Source: Peribacillus asahii (lineage in GTDB: Bacteria > Bacillota > Bacilli > Bacillales > DSM-1321). Taken from it: 64,000 nucleotides of DNA. The position numbers and the translations under genes are program-made. Positions 1 through 7,998 of this stretch are shown here, piece by piece. Under the pieces are notes generated by a model. The model was not told where the DNA came from, made no database searches, and saw nothing but the letters and a program-made list of their open reading frames with translations. The stretch's first letter is position 1, and every line of letters begins with the position of its first letter. The stretch covers positions 1-64,000 of the forward strand of contig NZ_QWVS01000008.1 in assembly GCF_003570725.1 (NCBI RefSeq), read 5' to 3'.

Positions 1-205
1 CTCATGTTGCACTTTTTATAGTGTGTGCTCACTTAAAAAATTAACGTTGGCGTTTCTGTTTTGTTTAGTTTTCAAAGAACCATATCTTAACGACGCTTGA
101 TTACCATAACATAACGTCTCAATATTAGTCAACAACTTTTTTTATTTAACTTGAAAGTAACTTAAATATTCATTTTTGTTAACTTTCAATCCCTTAATGG
201 GAATT
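1..205 (-). other. Leader of an rRNA operon (16S gene lies just outside the window)
   Basis: Read on the minus strand, this stretch carries GGTTCTTTGAAAACTAAAC (complement of about 64-82). That is the boxA-like antitermination element typical of Bacillus rRNA leaders and spacers. It is followed by AT-rich leader sequence up to the window edge. Two matching strong promoters lie immediately upstream. No coding frame is present. The 16S rRNA gene itself is not seen, so its position left of base 1 is an inference from the leader. Confidence 0.75.
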
Positions 206-208
206 ATA

Positions 209-237
209 ATATTACTATCTTAATATAAAGAAGTCAA
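209..237 (-). promoter_or_regulatory. rRNA operon promoter P2 (sigma-A)
   Basis: On the minus strand there is a -35 TTGACT (232-237), a 17-bp spacer and a -10 TAATAT (209-214). The same hexamers and spacing recur at 365-393, giving the tandem promoter layout common for Bacillus rrn operons. Transcription would start near base 202 and run leftwards. Confidence 0.75.
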
Positions 238-364
238 CATCTTTTCAAAAATGTTTTTTATCACACAACTCACCATAAAAAACACTTTAATTTAGAACTA
301 ATTTCTCTACGGCCTATTAAAAAGAACTAATCTGCTTGTTTAGCACTCCTTAACAAGGATTAAA

Positions 365-393
365 ATATTACTACTTCGATATAAGAAAGTCAA
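365..393 (-). promoter_or_regulatory. rRNA operon promoter P1 (sigma-A)
   Basis: On the minus strand the -35 is TTGACT (388-393), the spacer 17 bp and the -10 TAATAT (365-370). Hexamers and spacing are identical to the promoter 156 bp downstream, and the flanks also look alike (roughly 185-260 versus 340-420). The pair looks like a duplicated promoter unit. The rest of 240-590 holds no gene that I can see. Confidence 0.75.
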
Positions 394-464
394 TATCTTT
401 TCATAAAAATTTTATGAATAATAAGAAGAATAACCATAATTGGATATATATCATAGATAAAAGA

Positions 465-487
465 TTCAAAAGCCGAGGGCTTTTGAA
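465..487 (-). terminator. Hairpin, possible terminator before the rRNA promoters
   Basis: A perfect 10-bp stem (TTCAAAAGCC / GGCTTTTGAA) with a 3-base loop. On the minus strand only a broken T-tract follows. It lies downstream of the catE-like locus and upstream of the rRNA promoters, so it may insulate them. Confidence 0.5.
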
Positions 488-592
488 CCTGGATTTAATG
501 AGTATAGGACCTGCATACAAGGATACCCTTTTTCTCAAAAAACTTTTGATAGAACACTGTTAATTTTTTCGCCTAACAATGCTGATTTATCC

Positions 593-1444
593 CTACACTA
601 ATAAATGAATCTCATTTCCTGAGGGATCTTTCGTAATTGCAATACCGTTCTTTTCTACGACATACGCACCTAGCTGCTGAAGTCTTGCTACAGTCTCCAC
701 TCGTGCCTCTTCATCTGGAAGAATCAGCGTAAAATACTTCATCCCGACACTATTTGTCTTTGGAGCTGGGGCACCAACACCATTCCAAACATTTAAGCCG
801 ATATGATGATGATAACGACCTGTAGAAGTAAATAATGCTTGTGGGCCATAACGAAGAACAATATCGAAACCAAGAGCCTGTATATAAAACTCTTCTGTAG
901 CCCGTAAATCTGCCACATGTAAATGGATATGTCCCATAACTGTCTCTTTTGGCAAACCAGTCCATATTTCTCCCTCTGCTTCTGCTAATAAACTCTCAAC
1001 GTCTAAACGTCTTGTATCCATAAACACTTGATCATCTTGCCAATTCCACATATCAGCTGGACGATCTCGATAAATTTCAATACCATTTCCATCCGGATCC
1101 GCTAAATAAAGCGCCTCACTAACGGAATGATCAGAAGCCCCTTGCATCGGGTAACGATTTTGTAACAGATGCAGAAGTGCTTTCGCTAACTATTTTCTAT
1201 TAGGTAAAAGAAGTGCAAAGTGGTATAACCCTGTTGTACGCGGCTGCTTCGGCTGCACTCCCTCTGGCTGCTCAATTGTTAATAGCGGTGTTGTTCCATC
1301 CGCCGTTAATACTGCCTGATTCTTTGTTTGCTCTAATACTTGAAAACCAATCATCCCTTTATAAAATGTGATGCTCCGTTCTAAATCACTCACTAATAAA
1401 TGTACTTGCCCAACATACGTATGAGGCTTGCTATGAAAGTTCAT
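593..1444 (-). pseudogene. Broken catE-like VOC dioxygenase gene (in-frame amber stop)
   Basis: The N-terminal piece (1190-1444, 84 aa) begins with a VOC fold (YVGQVHLLVSDLERS) and ends LLLPNRK at a TAG codon (1190-1192). Reading through the TAG in the same frame gives LAKALLHLLQNRYPMQGASDH and then the 184-aa remainder, which has a second VOC module (GHIHLHVADLRATEEFY, YHHHIGLNVW, DPSGNEIHLL). Together they make about 283 aa, the size and order of Bacillus CatE-type catechol 2,3-dioxygenases. A single G-to-T change (GAG to TAG) would explain the break. Ring-cleaving activity is inferred from family resemblance. The downstream half has no obvious ribosome binding site of its own, so the locus is probably inactive unless the stop is suppressed or is a sequencing error. 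Confidence 0.75.
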
Positions 1445-1460
1445 TCCTCATTTCCATTAG

Positions 1461-1473
1461 TTACTTTATGTAA
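1461..1473. promoter_or_regulatory. Possible operator of the catE-like gene
   Basis: TTAC-N5-GTAA inverted repeat 17 bp upstream of the start codon. It resembles the short palindromes bound by the MarR/DUF24 regulators (YodB/CatR type) that control catechol-stress genes in Bacillus. It is short and AT-rich, so chance occurrence is possible. Confidence 0.25.
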
Positions 1474-1497
1474 GTTAGTATATATTAGTTTGTTATT

Positions 1498-1538
1498 GAT
1501 TTCAATAAAAATCGTCTTCTATATTTTTTATTGAAATC
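1498..1538. repeat. 14-bp perfect inverted repeat upstream of the catE-like gene
   Basis: GATTTCAATAAAAA (1498-1511) and its exact complement (1525-1538) are separated by 13 bases. It lies 54-94 bp upstream of the catE-like start, where an operator or promoter would be expected. There is no T-tract arrangement typical of a terminator. The function is unknown. Confidence 0.5.
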
Positions 1539-1564
1539 ATTCCTATATATAAAAGTCAAAAAGA

Positions 1565-1595
1565 AAAACAGAAACTGTAAAAGTCCCTGTTTTTC
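1565..1595. terminator. Weak hairpin, possible second terminator
   Basis: AAAAACAG / CTGTTTTT form an 8-bp stem, with a short inner pairing (ACT/AGT). It lies 100 bp beyond the clear terminator of the SEC-C gene. A-rich and T-rich flanks would allow termination on either strand. Confidence 0.3.
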
Positions 1596-1694
1596 ATAAT
1601 AAGTTCATCCTTTATTCTATTGAAAAGTTGAAACCATCTCCCCTATTGATATTAGATATAGAGGGAGCTCATTTTCTCACTTAATAAAGTCCAT

Positions 1695-1721
1695 AAAAAA
1701 ACAGAAACCCTAAAGTTTCTG
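1695..1721 (-). terminator. Rho-independent terminator of the SEC-C gene
   Basis: On the minus strand CAGAAAC / GTTTCTG form a 7-bp stem followed by a run of seven T. It starts 14 bases past the stop codon of the SEC-C gene. Confidence 0.75.
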
Positions 1722-1734
1722 TTCCTCACCTCTT

Positions 1735-2238
1735 TTATGCTTTGCCACAGCATTTCTTATATTTCTTTCCGCTGCCGCATGGACATGGTTCATTTCTGCC
1801 TGTTACATCTCCATTAACGACCGGTTGACGGGCAGCCTTTGCTTGGTCAACAATGATTTGTGTTCCTTTTTCTTTCATCTGAGCATAGCGTACTTTAAAT
1901 AATTCAATAGCATCTTTGCTATATTTCAACGTATCCTCAATAATTTCCGTGGCTTTCTGCTTCGAAAAATTATAATCTTCAATAACAAATGATTCATCTG
2001 CAAACGAAATTCGCACCCCAAAGTGCTGACCAGCTGTTTCTTTCCCTTTCTGTTCTTCTAGAAACTCTAGATACACTTCATCACACTTACAATTCGGATG
2101 CATGCAGTAGTAATCATAAATCCAATATGTTTTCCCCTCATATTTACTCTTAAGAGCGATATCATTTTGCACGCCAAAAACATCCAAATACTTAATCGCT
2201 TTTCCATCTAAAACTTCAAAAGAATCAATCGTTCTCAT
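1735..2238 (-). CDS. SEC-C motif (zinc-binding) protein
   Basis: 167 aa. The C-terminus is a textbook SEC-C zinc motif, [18 protein letters not shown], as found at the end of SecA and in many small accessory proteins. The N-terminal 140 residues have another Cys/His cluster ([12 protein letters not shown], about residues 44-54) that may bind a second metal. No membrane segment or signal peptide is visible. It is a single-gene unit with its own terminator. The biochemical role is unknown; the zinc binding is inferred from the motif. Confidence 0.8.
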   Translation of the reverse strand: MRTIDSFEVLDGKAIKYLDVFGVQNDIALKSKYEGKTYWIYDYYCMHPNCKCDEVYLEFLEEQKGKETAGQHFGVRISFADESFVIEDYNFSKQKATEIIEDTLKYSKDAIELFKVRYAQMKEKGTQIIVDQAKAARQPVVNGDVTGRNEPCPCGSGKKYKKCCGKA

Positions 2239-2324
2239 CTATTAGCACATCCTATTTCAACAATATTTCGCAACCTTTATTGTACACACTAAAAATCTAA
2301 CCGTCACTTACAATTACACAATGT

Positions 2325-2356
2325 AAAAAAGCCGTAATAAAGTTTATCACGGCTTT
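2325..2356 (-). terminator. Terminator of acoR
   Basis: AAAAGCCGTAATAAA pairs with TTTATCACGGCTTTT with one mismatch, which becomes a G-U pair on the minus-strand RNA. It ends in a T-run and begins 15 bases after the acoR stop. Confidence 0.8.
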
Positions 2357-2371
2357 TACTCTTCCATTATT

Positions 2372-4246
2372 CTATAGACCATATTTCTGAAGTCGTTTAT
2401 AAAATGTACTTCTTGGAATATCTATTAATTTTGCTGCTGCTGTAACATTCCCTTTGGTTCTTTGCAACGCTTCAAGCATTAAGTCTCTTTGTATTCTCTC
2501 CCGAATGGTTAGCTGATTTTCTAAATTCACAACCTCCATCGAGACTTGTTCCTCTGGTTGTTGGAGAATACCAAGCGAATACATAGAATGTATTAATTCC
2601 TGATAATCGACCCCTTCATCTAAAAGTAAAATAGATAACCGTTGCAGAACATTCTGCAGTTCCCTTATATTCCCCGGCCAATGATAATTTTGCAATTTAT
2701 CTAATAGTTCTTCTGTTAATGGAAGGTTCCAGTTGTTTTGTTGACAAATATAAGAAGCGATAAAAGGAAAGTCATCCCTTCTTTCCCTTAAAGAAGGAAT
2801 ATATATAGGATAGACATTTAAACGATAATATAAATCTTGGCGGAAGGTTCCCTCGTTAACCAGCTCTTTTAGGTTACGATGTGTGGCGGTAATAATACGA
2901 ATATTTAAGGGAATTTCTTTATTTCCTCCAAGCGGGACTACCTTTCTTTCCTGTAAGACGCGCAATAATGCCACCTGCATGGCCGGCGGAATTTCACCAA
3001 TTTCATCAAGGAACAGAGTCCCTTCATTCGCCTGTTCAAACTTCCCTTTATATCCCTGACGCTTCGCGCCTGTAAAGGCGCCTTCCACATAACCAAACAG
3101 TTCACTTTCCATTAAATCCTTTGGAATAGCTCCACAATTTAGCGCGATAAACGGCCCATTTTTGCGTGAACTATTTTCATGAATCGCCCTAGCAACAAGC
3201 TCTTTGCCCACACCTGTTTCTCCGAATAAATAAACGCTAGCTTCTGTCGATGCCACTTGTTTTACTTGTTTGATCGTATGTTGAAAGGTTTCACTAATTC
3301 CTATCTCCCCTTCAAAATGAAAGGTTTTAGCAGAAAACAGTCTATTCGAGGCACTTGCCCCTTTCTCTACTAAAAACAAGCATTTTCCTGATGCTTCTAT
3401 ATTTTTCGCGAGGAGCGAAGCACTTTCCAACTCAATTTGGTATCCACATTGTAAGAAGTCTGACAATCTCATTCCAATGGACCTAGGAACCTTTTGCCGA
3501 ACTAGTTTGCTGGCAGAAACAATCATTTCATTTTCATCACAAACAATAAAATGACGATTATAATAATAATCCGCCAATTTGATAGCGTGTTGGATAAAGG
3601 CTTGTTCGTTTTTATAGGAGCGTATTTTAACCTCCTGTTCAATTGTGTACGCCATAGAGGCAACCATCCCTAGCATATACGGGTGAGAATGGGTAACAGG
3701 GCACGAAAGATTGATAACCCCCATCACGATGCCTTGTTCATTATAAATGGGCATAGCTGAACAACTCCATTTATGGGAGGCAATAGCATAATGTTCCATC
3801 CCACTGATCATCACTGCTTCTCCCGTTTGCAAGGCTGTTCCAATAGCATTTGTTCCTACTTCTTCCTCTGTCCAGCGCACCCCTTCTACAAAATTGATTT
3901 TTCTCGCATCATCCAATGTTTTTTCATTTCCCGAAAGAGATAAGACATATCCATCTGAATCAACTAATAATGCCATCATTCCAGATTCCTTAATCAACGG
4001 GTTCACTCTTGCCAAATGGGGTAACGCCATTTCCATGAGCAATGCGTTTTTTTCTCTTTGTGCGGTTAATAACTCATTCGTTAAAACATAGTTACCTTCC
4101 CTTAAATACGGATTCACTTGTTCTTGTCTGCAGCGGTACCAGGATTCCTCAATTTGCTTATTTAAACGTGCCGAATCGAGAACCCCTTCACTAATGAAAC
4201 GTTTCCATGTACTCAAATTATTAAAAGTAGAAGTAGATGCTAGCAT
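2372..4246 (-). CDS. acoR: AcoR, sigma-54-dependent activator of acetoin catabolism
   Basis: About 624 aa. The N-terminal region has a GAF-like sensor part (for example VGTNAIGTAL, residues about 130-140). A central AAA+ domain carries Walker A GETGVGKE (about residue 350) and the sigma-54 contact motif ESELFGYVEGAFTGAK. A Fis-type helix-turn-helix closes the protein (GNVTAAAKLIDIPRSTFYKR). The frame is open a little further upstream, but AGAGGAGG lies inside that extension, so the ATG at 4246 is the likely start. It sits downstream of acoABCL and faces the same way. AcoR proteins respond to acetoin and activate the aco promoter, which here is a consensus sigma-54 promoter. It has its own sigma-A promoter. 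Confidence 0.93.
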   Translation of the reverse strand: MLASTSTFNNLSTWKRFISEGVLDSARLNKQIEESWYRCRQEQVNPYLREGNYVLTNELLTAQREKNALLMEMALPHLARVNPLIKESGMMALLVDSDGYVLSLSGNEKTLDDARKINFVEGVRWTEEEVGTNAIGTALQTGEAVMISGMEHYAIASHKWSCSAMPIYNEQGIVMGVINLSCPVTHSHPYMLGMVASMAYTIEQEVKIRSYKNEQAFIQHAIKLADYYYNRHFIVCDENEMIVSASKLVRQKVPRSIGMRLSDFLQCGYQIELESASLLAKNIEASGKCLFLVEKGASASNRLFSAKTFHFEGEIGISETFQHTIKQVKQVASTEASVYLFGETGVGKELVARAIHENSSRKNGPFIALNCGAIPKDLMESELFGYVEGAFTGAKRQGYKGKFEQANEGTLFLDEIGEIPPAMQVALLRVLQERKVVPLGGNKEIPLNIRIITATHRNLKELVNEGTFRQDLYYRLNVYPIYIPSLRERRDDFPFIASYICQQNNWNLPLTEELLDKLQNYHWPGNIRELQNVLQRLSILLLDEGVDYQELIHSMYSLGILQQPEEQVSMEVVNLENQLTIRERIQRDLMLEALQRTKGNVTAAAKLIDIPRSTFYKRLQKYGL

Positions 4247-4266
4247 ATATCCTCCTCTAATCATTT

Positions 4267-4280
4267 GATAAACGTTGGCA
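4267..4280. promoter_or_regulatory. Possible cre (CcpA) site in the acoR leader
   Basis: GATAAACGTTGGCA matches 12 of 14 positions of the cre consensus TGNAANCGNTNNCA. It lies between the predicted acoR transcription start (near 4351) and the coding start, where CcpA would act as a roadblock. Glucose repression of acoR is known in B. subtilis; this particular site is a weak match. Confidence 0.3.
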
Positions 4281-4357
4281 ATACGAATTGAGTGGTATTA
4301 ATTAATGCAAAAATATGGAGTATAAAATGAGTATTTGTTATAGAGGCTTATTCTACT

Positions 4358-4386
4358 ATTATATGAGATTATGTACATACCTACAA
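4358..4386 (-). promoter_or_regulatory. Predicted sigma-A promoter of acoR
   Basis: On the minus strand the -35 is TTGTAG (4381-4386), the spacer 17 bp and the -10 a perfect TATAAT (4358-4363). The untranslated leader would be about 105 nt. Confidence 0.5.
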
Positions 4387-4416
4387 TATTTTACCATTTT
4401 AATTCAAAAGAAGTTC

Positions 4417-4455
4417 ATAATAAAAAGCTTCACGTAAAAAATTAAACGTGAAGCT
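4417..4455 (-). terminator. Terminator of the aco operon
   Basis: A perfect 10-bp stem AGCTTCACGT / ACGTGAAGCT followed on the minus strand by TTTTTATTA. It lies 45 bases beyond the acetoin reductase gene, which marks that gene as the last of the aco operon. Confidence 0.85.
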
Positions 4456-4499
4456 CTCTATGAAAATACAAGTTTGATTTTAATTTATATCTTATTTTT

Positions 4500-5276
4500 C
4501 TATGAAAAAATGACTCCACCATCAATCATAACAGCTTGTCCTGTCATGTAATCCGAGTCTGTTGAAGCAAGATAAGACACAAACTTCGCAACATCTTCAG
4601 GTGTCTCAGATCGCCCAAGTGTAATCGATTCAGAAAACTTTTTAAATGCCTCTCCTCTTTCTAGACCCATATAATGTCCCATTTTCTCATCGATTAAATC
4701 CCACATTTGTGTGCCGACAATTCCCGGACAATAGGCATTCACCGTAATCCCAAACTGTGCCAACTCTTGTGCTGCAGCCTGCGTAAGACCTCTAACAGCA
4801 AATTTAGTAGCCGAGTAGGTACCTAACAGGCTGAATCCTTTATAGCTCGCGATACTAGCTGCATTAATGATCTTTCCACCTTTTTGTTTCTTCATCTGTT
4901 CTGCAGCAGCTTGAAGACAATATAGAACACCGTTCACATTTATATTAAATATTTGATTCAAATCCTCTTCCGTTACCTCGAGTAAAGGTTTGATTTGAGC
5001 AATTCCTGCATTCGAAACCATAACATCTAATTGTCCAAAACGCTCAACAACTTGATTAACCATATGAAAAACTTCATTTCTGTTACTAACATCAGCTTGA
5101 ACAGCGAAGCTTTCACGGCCAAGTTCCTTAATTTCATTTACTACAGATTCGGCGTTATCTAAATTAACATCGTTTATTACCACATTTAATCCATCCTGGG
5201 CTAGACGTAACGCAATAGCACGACCGATCCCACGACCTGAGCCAGTCACAATCGCGATTCTTTGACTAGTAACCAT
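4500..5276 (-). CDS. budC: Acetoin/diacetyl reductase (2,3-butanediol dehydrogenase), SDR family
   Basis: 258 aa, classical short-chain dehydrogenase. It has the cofactor motif [12 protein letters not shown] (residues 11-22), NAG (about 90) and the catalytic Ser...YxxxK ([20 protein letters not shown]). The residues match the acetoin reductase/meso-butanediol dehydrogenase group (BudC/ButA), which interconverts diacetyl, acetoin and 2,3-butanediol with NAD(H). The gene lies 31 bp after acoL and before the operon terminator. Co-transcription with acetoin dehydrogenase suggests it feeds 2,3-butanediol into acetoin breakdown. Exact stereospecificity cannot be read from sequence. Confidence 0.8.
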   Translation of the reverse strand: MVTSQRIAIVTGSGRGIGRAIALRLAQDGLNVVINDVNLDNAESVVNEIKELGRESFAVQADVSNRNEVFHMVNQVVERFGQLDVMVSNAGIAQIKPLLEVTEEDLNQIFNINVNGVLYCLQAAAEQMKKQKGGKIINAASIASYKGFSLLGTYSATKFAVRGLTQAAAQELAQFGITVNAYCPGIVGTQMWDLIDEKMGHYMGLERGEAFKKFSESITLGRSETPEDVAKFVSYLASTDSDYMTGQAVMIDGGVIFS

Positions 5277-5307
5277 ATCAATTCCCCCTTAAAATAAGGA
5301 TTATCAA

Positions 5308-6690
5308 TCAAACATGTACAGCATGCCCGCTCGTACTAAGCAATGCTTCGTGAATTGATTCGGACAATGTAGGATGAGCCATTATAAGGTTTTCCAGCAC
5401 ATCTGTCGTGATCTCGGCATGTAACATAATCGTTCCTTGGCCAATTAATTCCGTTGCATGAGGACCTACAATGGAAATGCCAAGTATCTCATTGTATTGA
5501 GGTTCTACTAAAACCTTTACTTTTCCAATCGTTTCATTAGAAATTCGTGCTTTTCCATTTGCGGAAAACGGAAATTCTCCTACTTTAATATCTCCATATT
5601 GCTGTCTCGCCTGTTCTTCCGTCAAACCTACACTAGCAATCTCAGGGGAAGTATAAATACAGCGAGGGACTGCACGATAATTTACTATTTCAGCTTGATC
5701 ACAGGCATTCAGAGCGGCCACTCTGCCTTCGTGAAAAGCGACATGCGCAAGCTGAATTCCACCGATCACATCTCCGCAAGCATAAATAGAAGGGATATTA
5801 GTTTGCATATATTCATCGACAGCTATTCCTTGCTTAGAGAAATCCACTCCAATTCCCTCTATGCCTAAGCCGTGTACTCTTGGTTTCCTTCCAATTGCAA
5901 CAAGTACATAATCCGCCTGCAAATCTTGAATAGTACCATCCTGAAACTGTATAAGGATTTGCTTTTTATCTACGTTCAAATCTGTTACAGAGGTGGAGGT
6001 ATGAATAGTAACACCATCATCCGCCAATTTCCTATGTAATATTTCAGCAATATCTGGATCTTCACTCGGTAATAGTTGTTTTCCCATTTCAACTACCGTA
6101 ACCTTCGTTCCCATCCTGCTATAAATACTAGCAAACTCGCAGCCAATTACACCTCCTCCAATAATTAAAAGAGAAGAAGGAATCGATGGAAGAGACATCG
6201 CTTGACCACTATGAATCACCCACTCTCCATCAAACGGGGCAAATGGTAGAGAGATTGGTTCTGACCCGGAAGCGACAATGACTTTACTTACTTCGACTTC
6301 TTCTTGTTGTTCACCATTGTTAATCCTTAATCGTTGATTTGTTATGAAAGATGCGCTTCCTTGGATAAGGCGAATTTTATTCTTTTTCATTAAATATTGA
6401 ATACCTTGAACAAGCGTTCTAACAATTTCCTCTTTCTTTTGTTGTACGACACTCCACTCTATCTCAATGGACTTAGAAGAAAGACGAATTCCTAGATTCT
6501 CTGCGTTTTTGACCAATTCATACGTATCGGCACTTTCCAATAAAGATTTAGTTGGCATACACCCCTCATTTAAACAAGTTCCTCCTAAGGGCCCCTCTGT
6601 TATTAACAGTACATTTTGTCCCTGCTGGGCAGCAGTAATTGCTGCTACATACCCAGCAGGCCCACCTCCTATAACGGCTATTGGTCTCAT
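5308..6690 (-). CDS. acoL: Dihydrolipoamide dehydrogenase (E3) of the acetoin complex
   Basis: 460 aa. It has an FAD-binding GGGPAGYVAA (residues 8-17), the redox disulfide in GGTCLNEGCMPTK (Cys39 and Cys44), an NAD site GGGVIGCEFA and the C-terminal dimer-interface AHPTLSE. It reoxidises the dihydrolipoyl group of AcoC with NAD+. It is the fourth gene of the acoABCL operon, 18 bp after acoC. A GGGGG ribosome binding site lies about 10 bases before the ATG. Confidence 0.92.
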   Translation of the reverse strand: MRPIAVIGGGPAGYVAAITAAQQGQNVLLITEGPLGGTCLNEGCMPTKSLLESADTYELVKNAENLGIRLSSKSIEIEWSVVQQKKEEIVRTLVQGIQYLMKKNKIRLIQGSASFITNQRLRINNGEQQEEVEVSKVIVASGSEPISLPFAPFDGEWVIHSGQAMSLPSIPSSLLIIGGGVIGCEFASIYSRMGTKVTVVEMGKQLLPSEDPDIAEILHRKLADDGVTIHTSTSVTDLNVDKKQILIQFQDGTIQDLQADYVLVAIGRKPRVHGLGIEGIGVDFSKQGIAVDEYMQTNIPSIYACGDVIGGIQLAHVAFHEGRVAALNACDQAEIVNYRAVPRCIYTSPEIASVGLTEEQARQQYGDIKVGEFPFSANGKARISNETIGKVKVLVEPQYNEILGISIVGPHATELIGQGTIMLHAEITTDVLENLIMAHPTLSESIHEALLSTSGHAVHV

Positions 6691-6708
6691 AGAATCGCTT
6701 CCCCCTTT

Positions 6709-7938
6709 CTATAAAAGCATCGTCAATGGCTGTTCTAAATATCGTTTCACTGTTTGTAAAAAGGCTGAAGCCGGCGCTCCATCCAGTACGCGATGGTCGA
6801 ACGTTAAACTCAACGGCAAAAGAGTTCTTCGTTTCAATTCCTCTCCAATATAAACAGGAGCATCATAAGCGGCGCCTACCCCTAGAATTCCTGTTTCAGG
6901 TGTATTCAAAATCGGGGTAAAATACTCAACACCGTATGAACCAAGATTGCTAATTGTAAAAGTAGAACCAGTCATTTCTTCGCTAGGAAGCTGACCTTCA
7001 CGAGCGCGCTTAGCAAGTTCCTTTCCTTTTTTCGCTAGCTGCCGAACTGTACAAGCTTCCGCATTTCTTATCACTGGAACAACTAACCCTTTTTCCAAAG
7101 CGACAGCTATACCAAGATGAACAGACTCAAACAAATGAATTGTTTCATCTATATAAGCACTGTTCATTTGCGGATGCTCTTGTAATGAAAGTATAACGGC
7201 TTTAGCAATAAAGTCTGTGATAGTAATTTTATTTTCATTATCGGTTTGAATAATTTTTGCAGATTGCTTCTGTAATTGAATTAAATCTGTTACATCAGCT
7301 TTTAGCGTAATCGTTAATTGAGCACTATTTTGTAAGCTATCCTTCATACGTGCAGCAATGACTTTACGCATGCCAGTAACAGACATTTCTTTTCTCCTCT
7401 CTACAGATGCTTGAGGAGAAATCGTTCTTTCTTCTTGAATTAACGGCTTTGATTCTAGTTTCTTAATGGCTTCCTGTACATCTTCTTTCGTAATTCGTCC
7501 TCCTGGTCCAGTACCTTGAATTTTACTAATATCAAGATTAGCAGCCTGTGCAATTTTCCGTGCAACCGGAGAAATCTTTACGCGATCATTCGTTTTACTA
7601 ACCGGAAGACTTGATGGTTCTGGAATGTTGGATGTTTCAATTTGTTCATCTTCTACTTTGTTTGTCTGAATATTGGACGCCTTCGTCACTACTTTCTCAT
7701 CTGTATTGCCGATATAACAAATTACCGTTCCAGGCGGAACACCTTGCCCTTCTGGTACAGCAATATTTAGTAATGTTCCTTCTGCCGGGGATTCAATGTC
7801 CATTTCTATTTTTTCGGAATTAATACTAGCAATTAATTCACCCTTTTCGACAGAATCTCCCACTCCCTTATTCCATTCGGAAACGACACCTTCTTTCATA
7901 GCCATACCTAATTTAGGCATTACTATTTCTACTGCCAT
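6709..7938 (-). CDS. acoC: Dihydrolipoamide acetyltransferase (E2) of the acetoin complex
   Basis: 409 aa with one lipoyl domain (residues 1-78, lipoyl Lys43 in SEKIEMD), an E3/E1-binding domain (ISPVARKIAQAANLDISKIQ, about 120-157) and a C-terminal acyltransferase domain. The active-site motif FDHRVLDGAPA is at about 380-390. It transfers the acetyl group from cleaved acetoin to CoA. It is preceded by a GGAGG site at good spacing and, unusually, by a perfect 14-bp intercistronic hairpin between acoB and acoC. Confidence 0.92.
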   Translation of the reverse strand: MAVEIVMPKLGMAMKEGVVSEWNKGVGDSVEKGELIASINSEKIEMDIESPAEGTLLNIAVPEGQGVPPGTVICYIGNTDEKVVTKASNIQTNKVEDEQIETSNIPEPSSLPVSKTNDRVKISPVARKIAQAANLDISKIQGTGPGGRITKEDVQEAIKKLESKPLIQEERTISPQASVERRKEMSVTGMRKVIAARMKDSLQNSAQLTITLKADVTDLIQLQKQSAKIIQTDNENKITITDFIAKAVILSLQEHPQMNSAYIDETIHLFESVHLGIAVALEKGLVVPVIRNAEACTVRQLAKKGKELAKRAREGQLPSEEMTGSTFTISNLGSYGVEYFTPILNTPETGILGVGAAYDAPVYIGEELKRRTLLPLSLTFDHRVLDGAPASAFLQTVKRYLEQPLTMLL

Positions 7939-7962
7939 ACTGCATTCCTCCCTTTACTTAGT

Positions 7963-7992
7963 CATAAGGCACTAATAAATTAGTGCCTTATG
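7963..7992. other. Perfect 14-bp intercistronic hairpin between acoB and acoC
   Basis: CATAAGGCACTAAT and its exact complement are separated by two bases. On the plus strand it is followed by TTTTTC, so it could stop antisense transcription. On the sense (minus) strand no T-tract follows, so it is more likely an mRNA processing or stability element between the E1 and E2 cistrons. The arrangement is clear; the role is inferred. Confidence 0.6.
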
Positions 7993-7998
7993 TTTTTC

